Below, piece after piece: positions 51,560 to 60,145 of a stretch of DNA of 64,000 nucleotides (position 1 is its first letter; each line of letters opens with the position of its first letter). The notes under the pieces are model-generated. The model did no database searches. It was not told where the DNA came from and saw only the letters and a program-made list of their open reading frames with translations. Position numbers and translations under genes: made by a program. The stretch is from Levilactobacillus mulengensis (GTDB taxonomy: Bacteria; Bacillota; Bacilli; Lactobacillales; Lactobacillaceae): contig NZ_RHNW01000003.1 of the NCBI RefSeq assembly GCF_003946045.1, forward strand, positions 62,001 to 126,000, read 5' to 3'.

Positions 51560-52069
51560 ATGCCTTCCACGACTTTTAAAAACTTAAATCCTGAAAAACG
51601 GGCGCGCGTGATGGCGGCCTTACTGACGGAATTTTCTAACCATAGCTTAGCCGACGCGCAGGTTGCGCGGATCATGACGGCTGCTGGGATTGCCCGGGGC
51701 GCCTTTTATAAGTACTTTGATGACCTGACGGACGCCTACCAAACCGTGTATCACGAGGCCTTGGCCGCCGTTCACCGGGACGTTGAGACGACGCCGGGTG
51801 GGGTGTTTACGCCGGCGACCTATTACGATGCCGTCGTGGCCTTCGTGGATCAGTTCACCAATAGTCAATACGATGAGTTGATTCGGCGGCACTACAGTGA
51901 GAATGAAAGTCTCCTGCCCGACCATCCCGTTCCCGTGACCTTACCGGCGGCGGATTGGTCGGCGATGGTGCTGAGCCACGCAACAATCAAAGAAATCATG
52001 TTACGACCAGCTAACCGGGATGCGGCGTTGACGCGCTTCCAGCAAGCCCTACAGTTACTGGCAGAATAG
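51560..52069 (+). CDS. hrtR: HrtR-like TetR-family heme-sensing repressor
   Basis: 169 residues, ATG with AAAGGAG 9 bases upstream. TetR helix-turn-helix (about 28-55; ADAQVARIMTAAGIARGAFYKYF). Lactococcal HrtR binds heme through two histidines and then leaves its operator. Here H72 (AAVHRDVE) falls at the first ligand position, and H140 in VLSHATIKE is a candidate for the second. The operators upstream match in form. First of three genes; hrtB starts 12 bases on. Confidence 0.86.
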   Translation: MPSTTFKNLNPEKRARVMAALLTEFSNHSLADAQVARIMTAAGIARGAFYKYFDDLTDAYQTVYHEALAAVHRDVETTPGGVFTPATYYDAVVAFVDQFTNSQYDELIRRHYSENESLLPDHPVPVTLPAADWSAMVLSHATIKEIMLRPANRDAALTRFQQALQLLAE

Positions 52070-52080
52070 GAGGCACCACC

Positions 52081-53142
52081 ATGTTTTTAGCACTCAAGGA
52101 GATTCGCCACGAGAAGCTGCGTTACGGGCTGATCGTCGGGATGGTCGTCCTGGTCAGCTACCTGGTCTTCGTGTTGAGCGGCCTGGCGTACGGTCTGGCC
52201 CAACAAAACACGCAGGCGATTGCGACCTGGGACGCCCAGAAAATTGCGGTGACCAGCGATGCCAACGATAGCCTGGCGCAGTCACTGATGACCAAACAAA
52301 CGGCTAATAAAGTGACGCTGACCAAGCATGAGGCTTACATCGGTCAGGCGGGCGTCGTCGCCAAGGCTAAGGGCCAACCGAAGCTGTCCGCCCAATTCCT
52401 AGGGATCAACCGCGGCGAATTTATTTATCGCAAACTGACCGTGACGAGCGGCCATAAGCCAACCACGTCTCGCCAAATTTTGGTCGACGATAGCTTCAAG
52501 ACCAATGGCTACCACCTGGGTGATAAGGTGAGTTTGGGGGCCACCGGCGGCAAATTTAAAATTGTCGGGTTCACCCATAACGCTAAGCTGAGCGTGGCCC
52601 CGGTCATTTACGGGACGCTGGTGACCTGGCGGACGTTGAGCCACGTCACCAGTGATTTCAAGGCTGGCGGCATCGTGTCGAACCGGTCTGGTTTTAAGCC
52701 CCAGACCAGCGACCTGAAGACGCTCACCATGAGCCAGTTTATTAACAAGTTACCCGGTTATTCGGCGCAGAACACGACCTTTACCTTTATGATTGCCTTC
52801 TTGATGGTCATTGCGATGGTCGTGATTGCCGTGTTCCTGTATATTTTAACCATGCAAAAGTTACCCAACTATGCGGTTTTGCGGGCGCAGGGGATTCCGG
52901 CAAAGGTGTTGGTCACGACGACCATCAGCCAGGCGCTGATCCTGGTCGTTGGGGGCCTGGTTATCGGGGCCGCCCTGACCGCGGCGACGGTGCTGGTCCT
53001 GCCAGCCGGGTTGCCGATGAGCTTTAACGTGCCATTGCTTGCCGGCGTGACCGGGGGAATCCTCCTGACTGGCGTGTTGGGCGCGTTGATTCCCGTTCGG
53101 ATTATTTTACACGTTGACCCCGTCAGCGTGATTGGAGGTTAA
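52081..53142 (+). CDS. hrtB: HrtB-like heme efflux permease
   Basis: 353 residues, ATG with AGGAGG 6 bases upstream. FtsX/MacB-type permease: N-terminal helix (LIVGMVVLVSYLVFVLSGLAYG), a long extracellular domain (about 45-230) and three C-terminal helices (TFMIAFLMVIAMVVIAVFL near 240, ALILVVGGLVIGAALTAAT near 290, GVTGGILLTGVLGALIPV near 330). With HrtA it expels toxic heme. YxKLTVTSG-type extracellular repeats match the family. Between the regulator and ATPase genes. Confidence 0.88.
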   Translation: MFLALKEIRHEKLRYGLIVGMVVLVSYLVFVLSGLAYGLAQQNTQAIATWDAQKIAVTSDANDSLAQSLMTKQTANKVTLTKHEAYIGQAGVVAKAKGQPKLSAQFLGINRGEFIYRKLTVTSGHKPTTSRQILVDDSFKTNGYHLGDKVSLGATGGKFKIVGFTHNAKLSVAPVIYGTLVTWRTLSHVTSDFKAGGIVSNRSGFKPQTSDLKTLTMSQFINKLPGYSAQNTTFTFMIAFLMVIAMVVIAVFLYILTMQKLPNYAVLRAQGIPAKVLVTTTISQALILVVGGLVIGAALTAATVLVLPAGLPMSFNVPLLAGVTGGILLTGVLGALIPVRIILHVDPVSVIGG

Positions 53143-53145
53143 ACC

Positions 53146-53817
53146 ATGCCAGCATTGACGTTAGCACACGTAAGTAAGCAATTTGGGCACGACACCAACC
53201 AGGTCACGGTCTTAAAGGACGTGAACTTCGAGGCGGAGGCCGGCCAGGTCAGTCTGGTGATTGGGCCTTCAGGTTCTGGGAAGAGTACGTTTTTGACGAT
53301 TGCGGGTGGCATTCAGACGCCCACGGCCGGTGAGGTCCACGTGCAGGACCAGTCACTTCAACAGTTGGCCGGGAAGGCGCGGGATGCCCTGCGATTGAAC
53401 AAAATTGGCTTCATCTTACAGGCCTACAACCTGATTCCGTATCTGTCGGTCCAGGACCAATTTACCCTGGTCGACCGGGTCAAGCCCCGCGGCAATCTGA
53501 CGGCGGAACAACTCGCCAATCTGTTGGATCAGCTGGGCATTGCCAACCTGACGAAGCAGTATCCGGGCGAACTGTCCGGCGGTCAAACGCAACGGGTCGC
53601 CATTGCGCGGGCGCTGTACCAGAACCCCGACATCATTTTAGCGGACGAACCCACGGCGGCGCTCGACAGTGACCGGGTCAAGGTGGTCGGGCAACTGCTC
53701 CACGACCTGGCCAAGCAGCACAACAAGGCCATCGTGGTCGTGACCCATGATTTGCGGCTCCAGGAGTTTGCGGATAAGACCTACGCGATTATGGACGGAC
53801 GGATGACCCTCGCTTAA
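53146..53817 (+). CDS. hrtA: HrtA-like ABC ATPase
   Basis: 223 residues, begins 4 bases after hrtB. Walker A GPSGSGKST near 41, Q-loop FILQAYNLIPYLS near 90, signature LSGGQTQRVAIARAL near 143, Walker B DIILADEPTAALDSD near 163, H-loop VVTHDLRLQEFA. Energises HrtB export of heme. Typical size of the MacB-like class. Confidence 0.9.
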   Translation: MPALTLAHVSKQFGHDTNQVTVLKDVNFEAEAGQVSLVIGPSGSGKSTFLTIAGGIQTPTAGEVHVQDQSLQQLAGKARDALRLNKIGFILQAYNLIPYLSVQDQFTLVDRVKPRGNLTAEQLANLLDQLGIANLTKQYPGELSGGQTQRVAIARALYQNPDIILADEPTAALDSDRVKVVGQLLHDLAKQHNKAIVVVTHDLRLQEFADKTYAIMDGRMTLA

Positions 53818-53883
53818 AAATAATTTTATAAGAGGGTAGACGGATTTTGTGCGAAGATACGCAAGATTGGTCTACACCATCGG

Positions 53884-53912
53884 AAAGGACTGCCTGCCTG
53901 GCGGTCCTTTTT
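53884..53912 (+). terminator. Terminator after hrtA
   Basis: AAAGGACTGCC (53884-53894) pairs with GGCGGTCCTTT (53900-53910), T-run. Confidence 0.82.
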
Positions 53913-53987
53913 CTATCGCCGTAGATGCGGATTCGGTCTAGAGCAGATGCGGACTTTGTGAACATCAAAAGAGCGATTTAACACCGG

Positions 53988-54001
53988 AGTAAGCGTTTAC
54001 A
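53988..54001 (+). promoter_or_regulatory. cre site upstream of sugar transporter
   Basis: AGTAAGCGTTTACA matches the CcpA consensus TGWNANCGNTNWCA at 13 of 14 positions. About 60 bases before the gene, so carbon catabolite repression is likely. Confidence 0.7.
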
Positions 54002-54063
54002 ACACAACCAACCAGCGGTATCATGTATTTGCTGATTATTTATGAAGGGTGAGGAAAGTTAAT

Positions 54064-55446
54064 ATGAATCGACATTTGAGTACGTTTTTTATTTTCACAT
54101 TCGGTGCATTAGGTGGCCTCTTATTCGGGTTTGATACAGGTATTATTTCTGGGGCCTCACCATTGATCGAAAATAACTTTAATTTAGGCATTGGCCAGAC
54201 GGGGTTCATCACGTCGTCCGTGCTGATTGGGTCTTCCGTCGGGGCACTGGGCGTGGGTCCGTTGGCCGACAAATATGGGCGGAAGCGGCTGCTAATTTTA
54301 GCCGCCATCCTGTTCCTGTTAGGGTCATCGTTATCCATGGTGGCCGTGGGTTTCTGGTCCATGGTTATCGCCCGGATCATCTTGGGCTTTGCCGTGGGTT
54401 CCGCGTCCGCTTTGACGCCAGCTTACCTGGCCGAATTGGCACCCGCTGAACGTCGGGGGTCTCTGGGGACGCTGTTCCAATTGATGATTACCTTAGGAAT
54501 CCTGTTGGCCTACGTGTCTAACCTGGGATTCTTGAACCACAACCTGTTGGGCATCCGTGACTGGCGGTGGATGTTGGGGTCAGCCTTGATTCCAGCGGCC
54601 TTACTGTTGATTGGGGGCCTGTTATTACCCGAATCACCACGGTTCTTGGCCGAAAAGGGTGACAGCGAACAAGCCTTAAGCGTGTTAAAGATGTTACGGA
54701 AGAATACGACCGATGATCCCGAAAAGGAATTGGCCGAAATTGAAACCGTTGCCCATCAACCTAAGGGTGGCGTCAAGGAGCTGTTCACGATTGCCCGGCC
54801 AGCCGTGGTCGTGGCGGTCGGTATCATGCTGCTACAACAATTAGTTGGGATCAACTCCGTGATTTACTTCCTGCCCCAAGTCTTCATTAAGGGATTTGGT
54901 TTTGCGGAAGGTAGTGCCATCTGGATTTCCGTGGGGATTGGGATCGTGAACTTTGTGGTCACGGTGCTGGCCACGTTTATCATGGACAAGTTCAACCGGA
55001 AGACCTTCCTGATGTTTGGGTCAATCGTGATGGCCGTTTCCTTAGGGATTTTGGCCGTGATGAACTTCACCATGGACATCCACACGACGGCCGTGCCAAC
55101 CATGATTCTGATTGCCATTTACATCTTCGGGTTCGCCATTTCTTGGGGTCCTATTGCCTGGGTCACGATTGGGGAAATCTTCCCATTGAGTGTGCGGGGA
55201 ATTGGGTCTTCCATCGGGTCCGCGGCCAACTGGATTGGGAACTTCCTGGTTTCCCAATTCTTCCTGGTCATGTTGGCCTACTTCCACAACAACGTCGGTG
55301 GTCCCTTTGCCGTCTTTGCCGTGTTCGCCGTTCTGTCCATGTTCTTCGTCCACTACTTGGTTCCCGAAACGCGGGGCAAGTCACTGGAAGAAATCGAAAT
55401 GGAACTGCGGCATCATGATAAGAAAGCAGAAATGTCAGATAAATAG
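54064..55446 (+). CDS. MFS sugar porter (proton symporter)
   Basis: 460 residues from ATG 54064 (MNRHLSTFFIFTFGALGG), GAGGAAAG upstream. Sugar porter family, like XylE/AraE/GlcP: GALGGLLFGFDTGIISGA, PLADKYGRKRLLI near 75, PAERRGSLGTLFQL near 125, LLPESPRFLAEKG near 185, the sugar site LLQQLVGINSVIYFLPQ near 260, and PETRGKSLEEIEMEL at the end. Imports a hexose or pentose with H+. The cre site indicates catabolite control. Single gene with its own terminator. Confidence 0.93.
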   Translation: MNRHLSTFFIFTFGALGGLLFGFDTGIISGASPLIENNFNLGIGQTGFITSSVLIGSSVGALGVGPLADKYGRKRLLILAAILFLLGSSLSMVAVGFWSMVIARIILGFAVGSASALTPAYLAELAPAERRGSLGTLFQLMITLGILLAYVSNLGFLNHNLLGIRDWRWMLGSALIPAALLLIGGLLLPESPRFLAEKGDSEQALSVLKMLRKNTTDDPEKELAEIETVAHQPKGGVKELFTIARPAVVVAVGIMLLQQLVGINSVIYFLPQVFIKGFGFAEGSAIWISVGIGIVNFVVTVLATFIMDKFNRKTFLMFGSIVMAVSLGILAVMNFTMDIHTTAVPTMILIAIYIFGFAISWGPIAWVTIGEIFPLSVRGIGSSIGSAANWIGNFLVSQFFLVMLAYFHNNVGGPFAVFAVFAVLSMFFVHYLVPETRGKSLEEIEMELRHHDKKAEMSDK

Positions 55447-55460
55447 CGTGTGAACAACGG

Positions 55461-55488
55461 AAGGCTGGGGCTGTGGCCCAAGCCTTTT
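55461..55488 (+). terminator. Terminator of sugar porter
   Basis: AAGGCTGGGGC with GCCCAAGCCTT (about 55476-55486), T-run. Confidence 0.75.
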
Positions 55489-55544
55489 CGTTTGGGATGA
55501 GATATTGAAGGTATAGGTTATCACATGGTGAAAAATAGCAGTCA

Positions 55545-55571
55545 AAAAGCCGCCTAATTCAGGCGGCTTTT
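55545..55571 (-). terminator. Terminator of the paralogue pair
   Basis: AAAAGCCGCCT (55545-55555) pairs with AGGCGGCTTTT (55561-55571); on the minus strand T-tract follows. Confidence 0.8.
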
Positions 55572-55578
55572 CGTTCTC

Positions 55579-56091
55579 CTAGGCGGCATCGGGGCCACCC
55601 AACAGGAGGGTCATAAATTGTTGAATCGTGGTGCGGTCGGCATCGGCAATCAGTTGGCAGAGCAGCCAGAGCTGTTGGGGGTAACGCACATCTGCGACGG
55701 GGGCCAGCGGAAATTTTGGGGTCAGTTCTAGGTCCTTGAAGGCGAGGCGGGCCTGCGCCAGTCGCAGGTGAAAGTCGTCGTTTGAGACCCCGGCAATTTG
55801 GGCGCATCCTCGGGTGATGTTGTCGGTTTGATTGGTGAAGAAGTAGCGGCCGTGCTGTTGGCTAGTGAACTGGCGAACGCGTTGGTTGAGCAGCGCTGGC
55901 GGTAGAATTGGCGTGCCGTAGTAGAGTAGGCTTGCGACGAGGAAGTCGGTGTCAAACGTCCACGGTCGGTAAACCCGGTGGCGCACGCCGTAGTTAGCGG
56001 CGGCCCGCCCATCGATGTAGGTCGTTTGTGGATCGGCATTGTGATGCGTGAGAACAGTTAGGGTTTCTGGGGTTAGGAGGTGTAAGGTCAT
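55579..56091 (-). CDS. Hypothetical protein, tandem paralogue B
   Basis: 170 residues. A partner of the gene just upstream (56103-56597): VRHRVYRPWTFDTDFLVASLLYYG here aligns with IYNYEHRRWSYDHEFLAAALVMVG there, and ITRGCAQIAGVS...ARLAFKDLE with FIRVCADVCGVT...CDFAFADLD. The family is mainly helical with an aromatic core and no enzymatic motif that I know. It is encoded 11 bases after its partner, so both are one operon. They may form a heterodimer. Confidence 0.68.
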   Translation of the reverse strand: MTLHLLTPETLTVLTHHNADPQTTYIDGRAAANYGVRHRVYRPWTFDTDFLVASLLYYGTPILPPALLNQRVRQFTSQQHGRYFFTNQTDNITRGCAQIAGVSNDDFHLRLAQARLAFKDLELTPKFPLAPVADVRYPQQLWLLCQLIADADRTTIQQFMTLLLGGPDAA

Positions 56092-56102
56092 TGGGCACCG
56101 CC

Positions 56103-56597
56103 TTATTTGCTAAGAATCGATGCAATAATCGGTTGTACCTCGGCCAGGGACTTGCCCTTGAGCATCCCACAGACGATGCCCGTTTGCTTGGCGTAGTGGT
56201 CGTAGCCACGGTCGGTCATGGGGATGGTGGTGGTTTGATCTAGATCAGCGAAGGCGAAGTCACAGTTGCTCATCCGAGCCGCAAAGGCAGTGGGCGTGAC
56301 GCCGCATACATCCGCACACACCCGGATAAAGGCATCGAGGTCCGCCGTGATATTAATGGCTTCATATTGCACGCCGGAGAGGTCCGTGGCTACCCGCTTC
56401 AGGTCCGCAAAGTTAAACGCTTGGGGTCCGACCATGACTAAGGCTGCGGCCAGAAACTCGTGGTCGTAGGACCAGCGCCGGTGTTCATAATTGTAGATGG
56501 CCCGTTTGACTAATCGAATAGGAGACACGGTACTGTTGGGGTGCTTGGCTTGAAATTTAGCTAATAGGTCTAAAATGATTTCGTTAAAGTTGTTCAT
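56103..56597 (-). CDS. Hypothetical protein, tandem paralogue A
   Basis: 164 residues, begins MNNFNEIILDLLAKFQ. GAGGTAA lies about 8 bases before the ATG. Shares the W-(S/T)-(Y/F)-D-x-(E/D)-FL motif with its partner, and a C-x(3)-C-G pair (VCADVCGV) that in the partner is C-x(3)-AG. The dyad TTCAAC/GTTGAA upstream (56632-56649) could be its operator. Not recognised. Confidence 0.68.
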   Translation of the reverse strand: MNNFNEIILDLLAKFQAKHPNSTVSPIRLVKRAIYNYEHRRWSYDHEFLAAALVMVGPQAFNFADLKRVATDLSGVQYEAINITADLDAFIRVCADVCGVTPTAFAARMSNCDFAFADLDQTTTIPMTDRGYDHYAKQTGIVCGMLKGKSLAEVQPIIASILSK

Positions 56598-56631
56598 TAT
56601 TATTACCTCAATTTGTTTAAAATTTTAAATT

Positions 56632-56649
56632 TTCAACAGCGCCGTTGAA
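56632..56649. promoter_or_regulatory. Dyad operator candidate
   Basis: TTCAAC-AGCGCC-GTTGAA, extended by AATT on both sides, 35 bases before the paralogue pair. The rest of the 56598-56860 stretch is AT-rich with no gene. Confidence 0.4.
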
Positions 56650-56859
56650 TTGATTCCTTGTTAACAAAATTAAGGTTATCACGGAAGATAGAGACTTGCA
56701 AGCTTGTAAGTACCGTTATACCGGCGTTTTGGAGGCATCCAAGTGCAATTTAATCCAAGGCAATAGGTGCTTAAAATCGATCAATGTCATTTTTGGGAGG
56801 AGTTAACCTCAATTTAAAAAAAAGATAAAATTTTTTAAATTCGCCCTGAAAAGCAAAAA

Positions 56860-56880
56860 ATCCACCCAAATTCGGTGGAT
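56860..56880 (-). terminator. Terminator of WYL gene
   Basis: ATCCACC / GGTGGAT, followed by six T on the minus strand. Confidence 0.75.
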
Positions 56881-56888
56881 GACGACAA

Positions 56889-57854
56889 TTATTCTGTAGG
56901 TAGTTGCCCCAATTGCACCTGACATTCAGTGCGGATGGCAGCAATCAATTCGGTTGGCGCCGTTTGAAGCGTGGCTGCGTGACCCAGGTAAAGAAACCAG
57001 CGGGCAAAGTCCTGGAGTTGTTCTGACGAGGCTGGGTCCAGGTAGCATTCCAATACGGCCGTCTGGTGGAACTGGGCACGGTACTGAAGCGGCGCTGTGG
57101 GGTGGGGATGCTGTTTAAACTGTTGAATGGCGTCGGTCGTTAATTTCAAGCGAACGTTGGGTTGCGGCCGGGCCGCTTTGATGGCGTCGGCGATGGCGTC
57201 CGGGTCCAGCGCCTGTTCCTGAGCGACCGGGGTAACAGCCACGATGTCCGTGATTTTTAGTTCATAGAAGCGGCTAGCGTTCAGGTCCCAGGCGTCGACG
57301 TACCAGATGGCCTGACGATTGTAGACGTGGCGAACCCAAACGGTGTGGGTGGTCGTCGCCAGTTTGAGCTGGAGCTGGCGGCTGGTCAGGCAGTCATTTA
57401 GTAGTGTACGCAGCATGGGTGGCGCAAAGTCGGTCAGCTCGGTCAGTTTGGTGTTGGCCGGATTGGTGTGACTGAAGACTAGCAGTTCTTGTAGCGTCAG
57501 AAGGTCATCCTGTTGGGTCTTTGAGGCGATGGCCACGAGTTTCTCCGTCAAGGTATTACGGTTTTGTAGGTAGGGAAGCTGGGTATTTAGCGTCGCCAGA
57601 AAACTGACAAATAGGGCCTTCAGTTCTTCGTTGTTGAACTGGACGGCGGGCAACAGGGTATTCTGGAGAACGGCGTAACCGCCATCGCGGCCCACGCTCG
57701 ACGTCAGGGGCATCCCCAGCTCCTGAATATTTTCAAGATCACGAATGACCGTGCTCCGCGATACCTGAAAGTGGCTCATCAATTCTCGAATCGTAAAAAA
57801 TTGGCGATTGTTGATGTACCGCATCATGGTATTGACCCGTTCCGTTTTTGTCAT
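56889..57854 (-). CDS. YafY-like WYL-domain regulator
   Basis: 321 residues from ATG 57854 (MTKTERVNTMMRYIN), GGAG 6 bases upstream. HTH_11 winged helix (about 2-58; FTIRELMSHFQVSRSTVIRDLENI), WYL domain (about 140-205; VWVRHVYNRQAIWYVDAWDLN, FYELKITDIVAV) and a WCX end (VRLKLTTDAI, WFLYLGHAATLQ). It is divergent from a GyrI-like gene, a common pair: the regulator controls the ligand-binding protein. The dyad GTTTCTGAAAC (57876-57886) lies between them. Confidence 0.88.
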   Translation of the reverse strand: MTKTERVNTMMRYINNRQFFTIRELMSHFQVSRSTVIRDLENIQELGMPLTSSVGRDGGYAVLQNTLLPAVQFNNEELKALFVSFLATLNTQLPYLQNRNTLTEKLVAIASKTQQDDLLTLQELLVFSHTNPANTKLTELTDFAPPMLRTLLNDCLTSRQLQLKLATTTHTVWVRHVYNRQAIWYVDAWDLNASRFYELKITDIVAVTPVAQEQALDPDAIADAIKAARPQPNVRLKLTTDAIQQFKQHPHPTAPLQYRAQFHQTAVLECYLDPASSEQLQDFARWFLYLGHAATLQTAPTELIAAIRTECQVQLGQLPTE

Positions 57855-57875
57855 GATTTTCTCCAAATAGTGTCA

Positions 57876-57902
57876 GTTTCTGAAACCATTAGTGATTATA
57901 CT
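57876..57902 (+). promoter_or_regulatory. Control region between WYL regulator and GyrI-like gene
   Basis: Dyad GTTTCTGAAAC at 57876-57886 and a TATACT -10 at 57897-57902 with no strong -35, as expected for an activated or repressed promoter. Confidence 0.4.
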
Positions 57903-57933
57903 GAGTCTATCATTTAAAGGAGGCCACCACAAT

Positions 57934-58404
57934 ATGGCAAATTACACGATTGAAACGAAACCCGCATTCACCGTTTTAGGCATCGATACGGTCCTGACCG
58001 GCAACTTCCCCGAAATGGGTCAGCAGAAGGCGAACTTCTGGCAAAAGATCAACGCGGACCACGCGCTGGCAAAACTGGACGGCATCAACGACTACCCCTT
58101 CGCCGTTAACGAAGCCATCAACGGTGAATTCCATTACTACGCCGGTCGGCAAGTCACGACGGCTGCGACGGCCGCAGCGGGGCAACGGTTGATTGAATTT
58201 CCCGCTGGCAAATACCTGGTCATTACCGGCACGGCGGCGGACCAAATGGGGCTGTACAACGCGCTCGAAGGTCCCGCATTTGGCGAAATCTTACCCCAAT
58301 TAACTGACTACGCCTACGTGGGTGGTCCCAACACGTCTTACGTAACGGGGAGCGATGACGCCGGGGTTCACGGCGAAATGCTGGTGCCCTTAGTCGAAAA
58401 ATAG
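57934..58404 (+). CDS. GyrI-like effector-binding domain protein
   Basis: 156 residues from ATG 57934 (MANYTIETKPAFTVLG), AAAGGAGG about 10 bases upstream. Single SOUL/GyrI (AraC E.bind) fold: ETKPAFTVLGIDTVLTGNF, FHYYAGRQV, IEFPAGKYLVITGTAADQMG, and Y-VGGPNTSY. These proteins bind small aromatic or cationic molecules and may sequester or hydrolyse them. Divergent from the WYL regulator. Ends in its own terminator. Confidence 0.82.
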   Translation: MANYTIETKPAFTVLGIDTVLTGNFPEMGQQKANFWQKINADHALAKLDGINDYPFAVNEAINGEFHYYAGRQVTTAATAAAGQRLIEFPAGKYLVITGTAADQMGLYNALEGPAFGEILPQLTDYAYVGGPNTSYVTGSDDAGVHGEMLVPLVEK

Positions 58405-58411
58405 ATTCGTG

Positions 58412-58442
58412 AATCGTCAGTGTAGGTGGCTGACGATTTTTT
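58412..58442 (+). terminator. Terminator
   Basis: ATCGTCAG (58413-58420) pairs with CTGACGAT (58430-58437), T-run. Confidence 0.8.
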
Positions 58443-58475
58443 GTATAATGGAAATAACAACGAGGAGGGGTTTCC

Positions 58476-59102
58476 ATGAAACACGAATGGCGCAAAGCTG
58501 AGAAGGACTGGTACTTATCCAAGCAACCGGCGCTGTTAACGCTGCCAGCACTGAATTTTATCACGATTGAAGGCCAGGGTTATCCCAATCAGCCGGACTT
58601 CGGTGAGCACGTCGCCGCCCTGTATCCGGTGGCCTATCAGCTACGAATGGCGCTGAAACGCGGTGAACTGGGTGAACCCTACGAGTATACGGTTTACCCG
58701 CTGGAGGGCGTCTGGACGACGACTGATGGCTCGCGGGGGGCCGACCTGAACAAGGCGGCCTTGAAATACAAAATCATGTTGCGTCAGCCAGACCGGTTGA
58801 CGGCCACGGATTTTGCTCAGGCCTTGGCTGCCGTTCAAGCGAAGAAGACCAATCCCTACTTTGACCACTTAAACTGGGAAACTTACGCGGAGGGACAGGT
58901 GCTCCAGACCATCCATCACGGGCCATTTGATGACGAGCCGGCCACGTTTGCCCAGCTCCAGACGGTCTTGACCGAGCAGAACTTGCAGGTCATCCCCACC
59001 ATGGGCGACTACTGGCACCGCGAAATTTACCTGACGGATGCCCGCCGGACCGCTCCGGAAAGGGCGAAAACCCTGCTACGGTATCGGGTTCAACCGAAGT
59101 AA
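58476..59102 (+). CDS. GyrI-like small-molecule-binding protein (long form)
   Basis: 208 residues, GAGGAGGGG 9 bases before the ATG. MKHEWRKAEKDWYLSKQPALLTLPALNFITIEGQGYPNQPDF-type opening is usual for the long GyrI-like group (a YdeE-like relative), with LYPVAYQLRMALKRG near 47 and a conserved GPFDDEPATFAQLQTVL near 147. TATAAT at 58444-58449 lies upstream. Probably binds or hydrolyses cyclic small molecules. It follows the shorter GyrI-like gene but has its own promoter after a terminator. Confidence 0.85.
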   Translation: MKHEWRKAEKDWYLSKQPALLTLPALNFITIEGQGYPNQPDFGEHVAALYPVAYQLRMALKRGELGEPYEYTVYPLEGVWTTTDGSRGADLNKAALKYKIMLRQPDRLTATDFAQALAAVQAKKTNPYFDHLNWETYAEGQVLQTIHHGPFDDEPATFAQLQTVLTEQNLQVIPTMGDYWHREIYLTDARRTAPERAKTLLRYRVQPK

Positions 59103-59106
59103 ATCA

Positions 59107-59142
59107 AAAAGTCGCCTGGCAACTTGTCGGACGACTTTTTTG
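59107..59142. terminator. Bidirectional terminator
   Basis: AAAAGTCG (59107-59115 region) with CGACTTTT (59133-59140), inner weak pairing, T-run. Confidence 0.65.
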
Positions 59143-59153
59143 ATGCGATTAGA

Positions 59154-59810
59154 TTACGGGAGCCACTGTAGGACGCTGTCCAGAGTGGTCACCGTGTGGG
59201 TTGGTCGAGCGGCGGCTGTGGGTTTTGCGTTTTCCCGGTTGACCCAAATCGACCGCCAGCCAAGCTGATCAGCGGGGATGATGTCACTGGCATAGCCTTG
59301 CGCGATGTGCCAGTGATTCTCGGGGGTGAAGCCGTAATGCTTGCCCACGGCATCGAAGAAGGTGTGATCTGGTTTGTAGGCGTGCACGTCCTCGGCAGTC
59401 CAAATGTCGAAGGGCACCTGGAGGCTGTCGGCATTGGCAGGGATGATATCCCAGCTGGAGTTGGACATCATAATCAGGTGGTAGCCGCGCTCACGTAGCG
59501 TTTTGAGCGTGGCAATGACTTCGGGAAACGGTGTCAGGGCACGGTGCGCCATTAAGACTTCGGGATAGTAGCGCTCGAAACCATGTTTGAGGCCAAATTG
59601 TTCGTCTAGGTGGAGTAAATTGTTGCGGGTCAGCAAATCATAGTCCAGGTAGGGATGCATGTTGTTGCGGTCGCCCTGATAGGTGATGAACCGTTGCCGG
59701 GCTAATTTGGCATCAACGCCCAGCTGAAGCGCGGCCCGGACGATTTCAGCGTAGGTGCCTTCCTCCCGTAGCAGGGTGCCGTAACAGTCAAAGGTTAGAA
59801 ATTTTGTCAT
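59154..59810 (-). CDS. HAD-family hydrolase (haloacid dehalogenase type II-like)
   Basis: 218 residues from ATG 59810 (MTKFLTFDCYGTLLREE), AAGGAAG 8 bases upstream. HAD motifs: I, FDCYGTLL with nucleophile D8; II, IMMSNSSWDI near 113; III, Lys in DVHAYKPDH near 143; IV, GYASDIIPADQLGWRS near 170. Cys in place of Asp at the second position of motif I is usual for type II dehalogenases. Substrate unknown. A terminator-like hairpin (59835-59861) in its leader suggests attenuation. Confidence 0.85.
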   Translation of the reverse strand: MTKFLTFDCYGTLLREEGTYAEIVRAALQLGVDAKLARQRFITYQGDRNNMHPYLDYDLLTRNNLLHLDEQFGLKHGFERYYPEVLMAHRALTPFPEVIATLKTLRERGYHLIMMSNSSWDIIPANADSLQVPFDIWTAEDVHAYKPDHTFFDAVGKHYGFTPENHWHIAQGYASDIIPADQLGWRSIWVNRENAKPTAAARPTHTVTTLDSVLQWLP

Positions 59811-59834
59811 CGGAATAACTTCCTTAGTCAAACT

Positions 59835-59861
59835 AAAAAACCACCCGCAAAGGTGGCTTTT
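59835..59861 (-). terminator. Terminator-like hairpin in the HAD leader
   Basis: Minus-strand AAAAGCCACC-TTTGCG-GGTGGTTTTTT, ending about 14 bases before the ribosome site region. Could be an attenuator or the end of an upstream transcript. Confidence 0.55.
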
Positions 59862-59937
59862 CGTAGCTGTAATGCACAATCAATCTGTTTTTAGTGGTGA
59901 CCAAGAGGGGGTAACCAGGTGGCCACTGAAATTTTCT

Positions 59938-60029
59938 GATCGGTTAGACGGTTAATCCTAACCAATCGCAGCTGTCAGTCCGTAACGTGGTTCACAAGCT
60001 GGATAGCGGGGGGCTGTCTGGTTGTGAAC
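59938..60029. repeat. Two hairpins in structured gap
   Basis: GATCGGTTAG (59938-59947) with CTAACCAATC (59958-59967), and GTTCACAA (59990-59997) with TTGTGAAC (60022-60029). Part of the 59811-60257 gap, which has no gene. Confidence 0.55.
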
Positions 60030-60145
60030 GTTGTTGGCGGTTACTGGGGTGGTGTGTCGCAGAGGGACTGGCCTCTTTGTTGGACCCTGGAACCGGTGGA
60101 CTGACCGATGCATTTTAGATTCCGGAGACGTGCGGCCTCTGAAAC

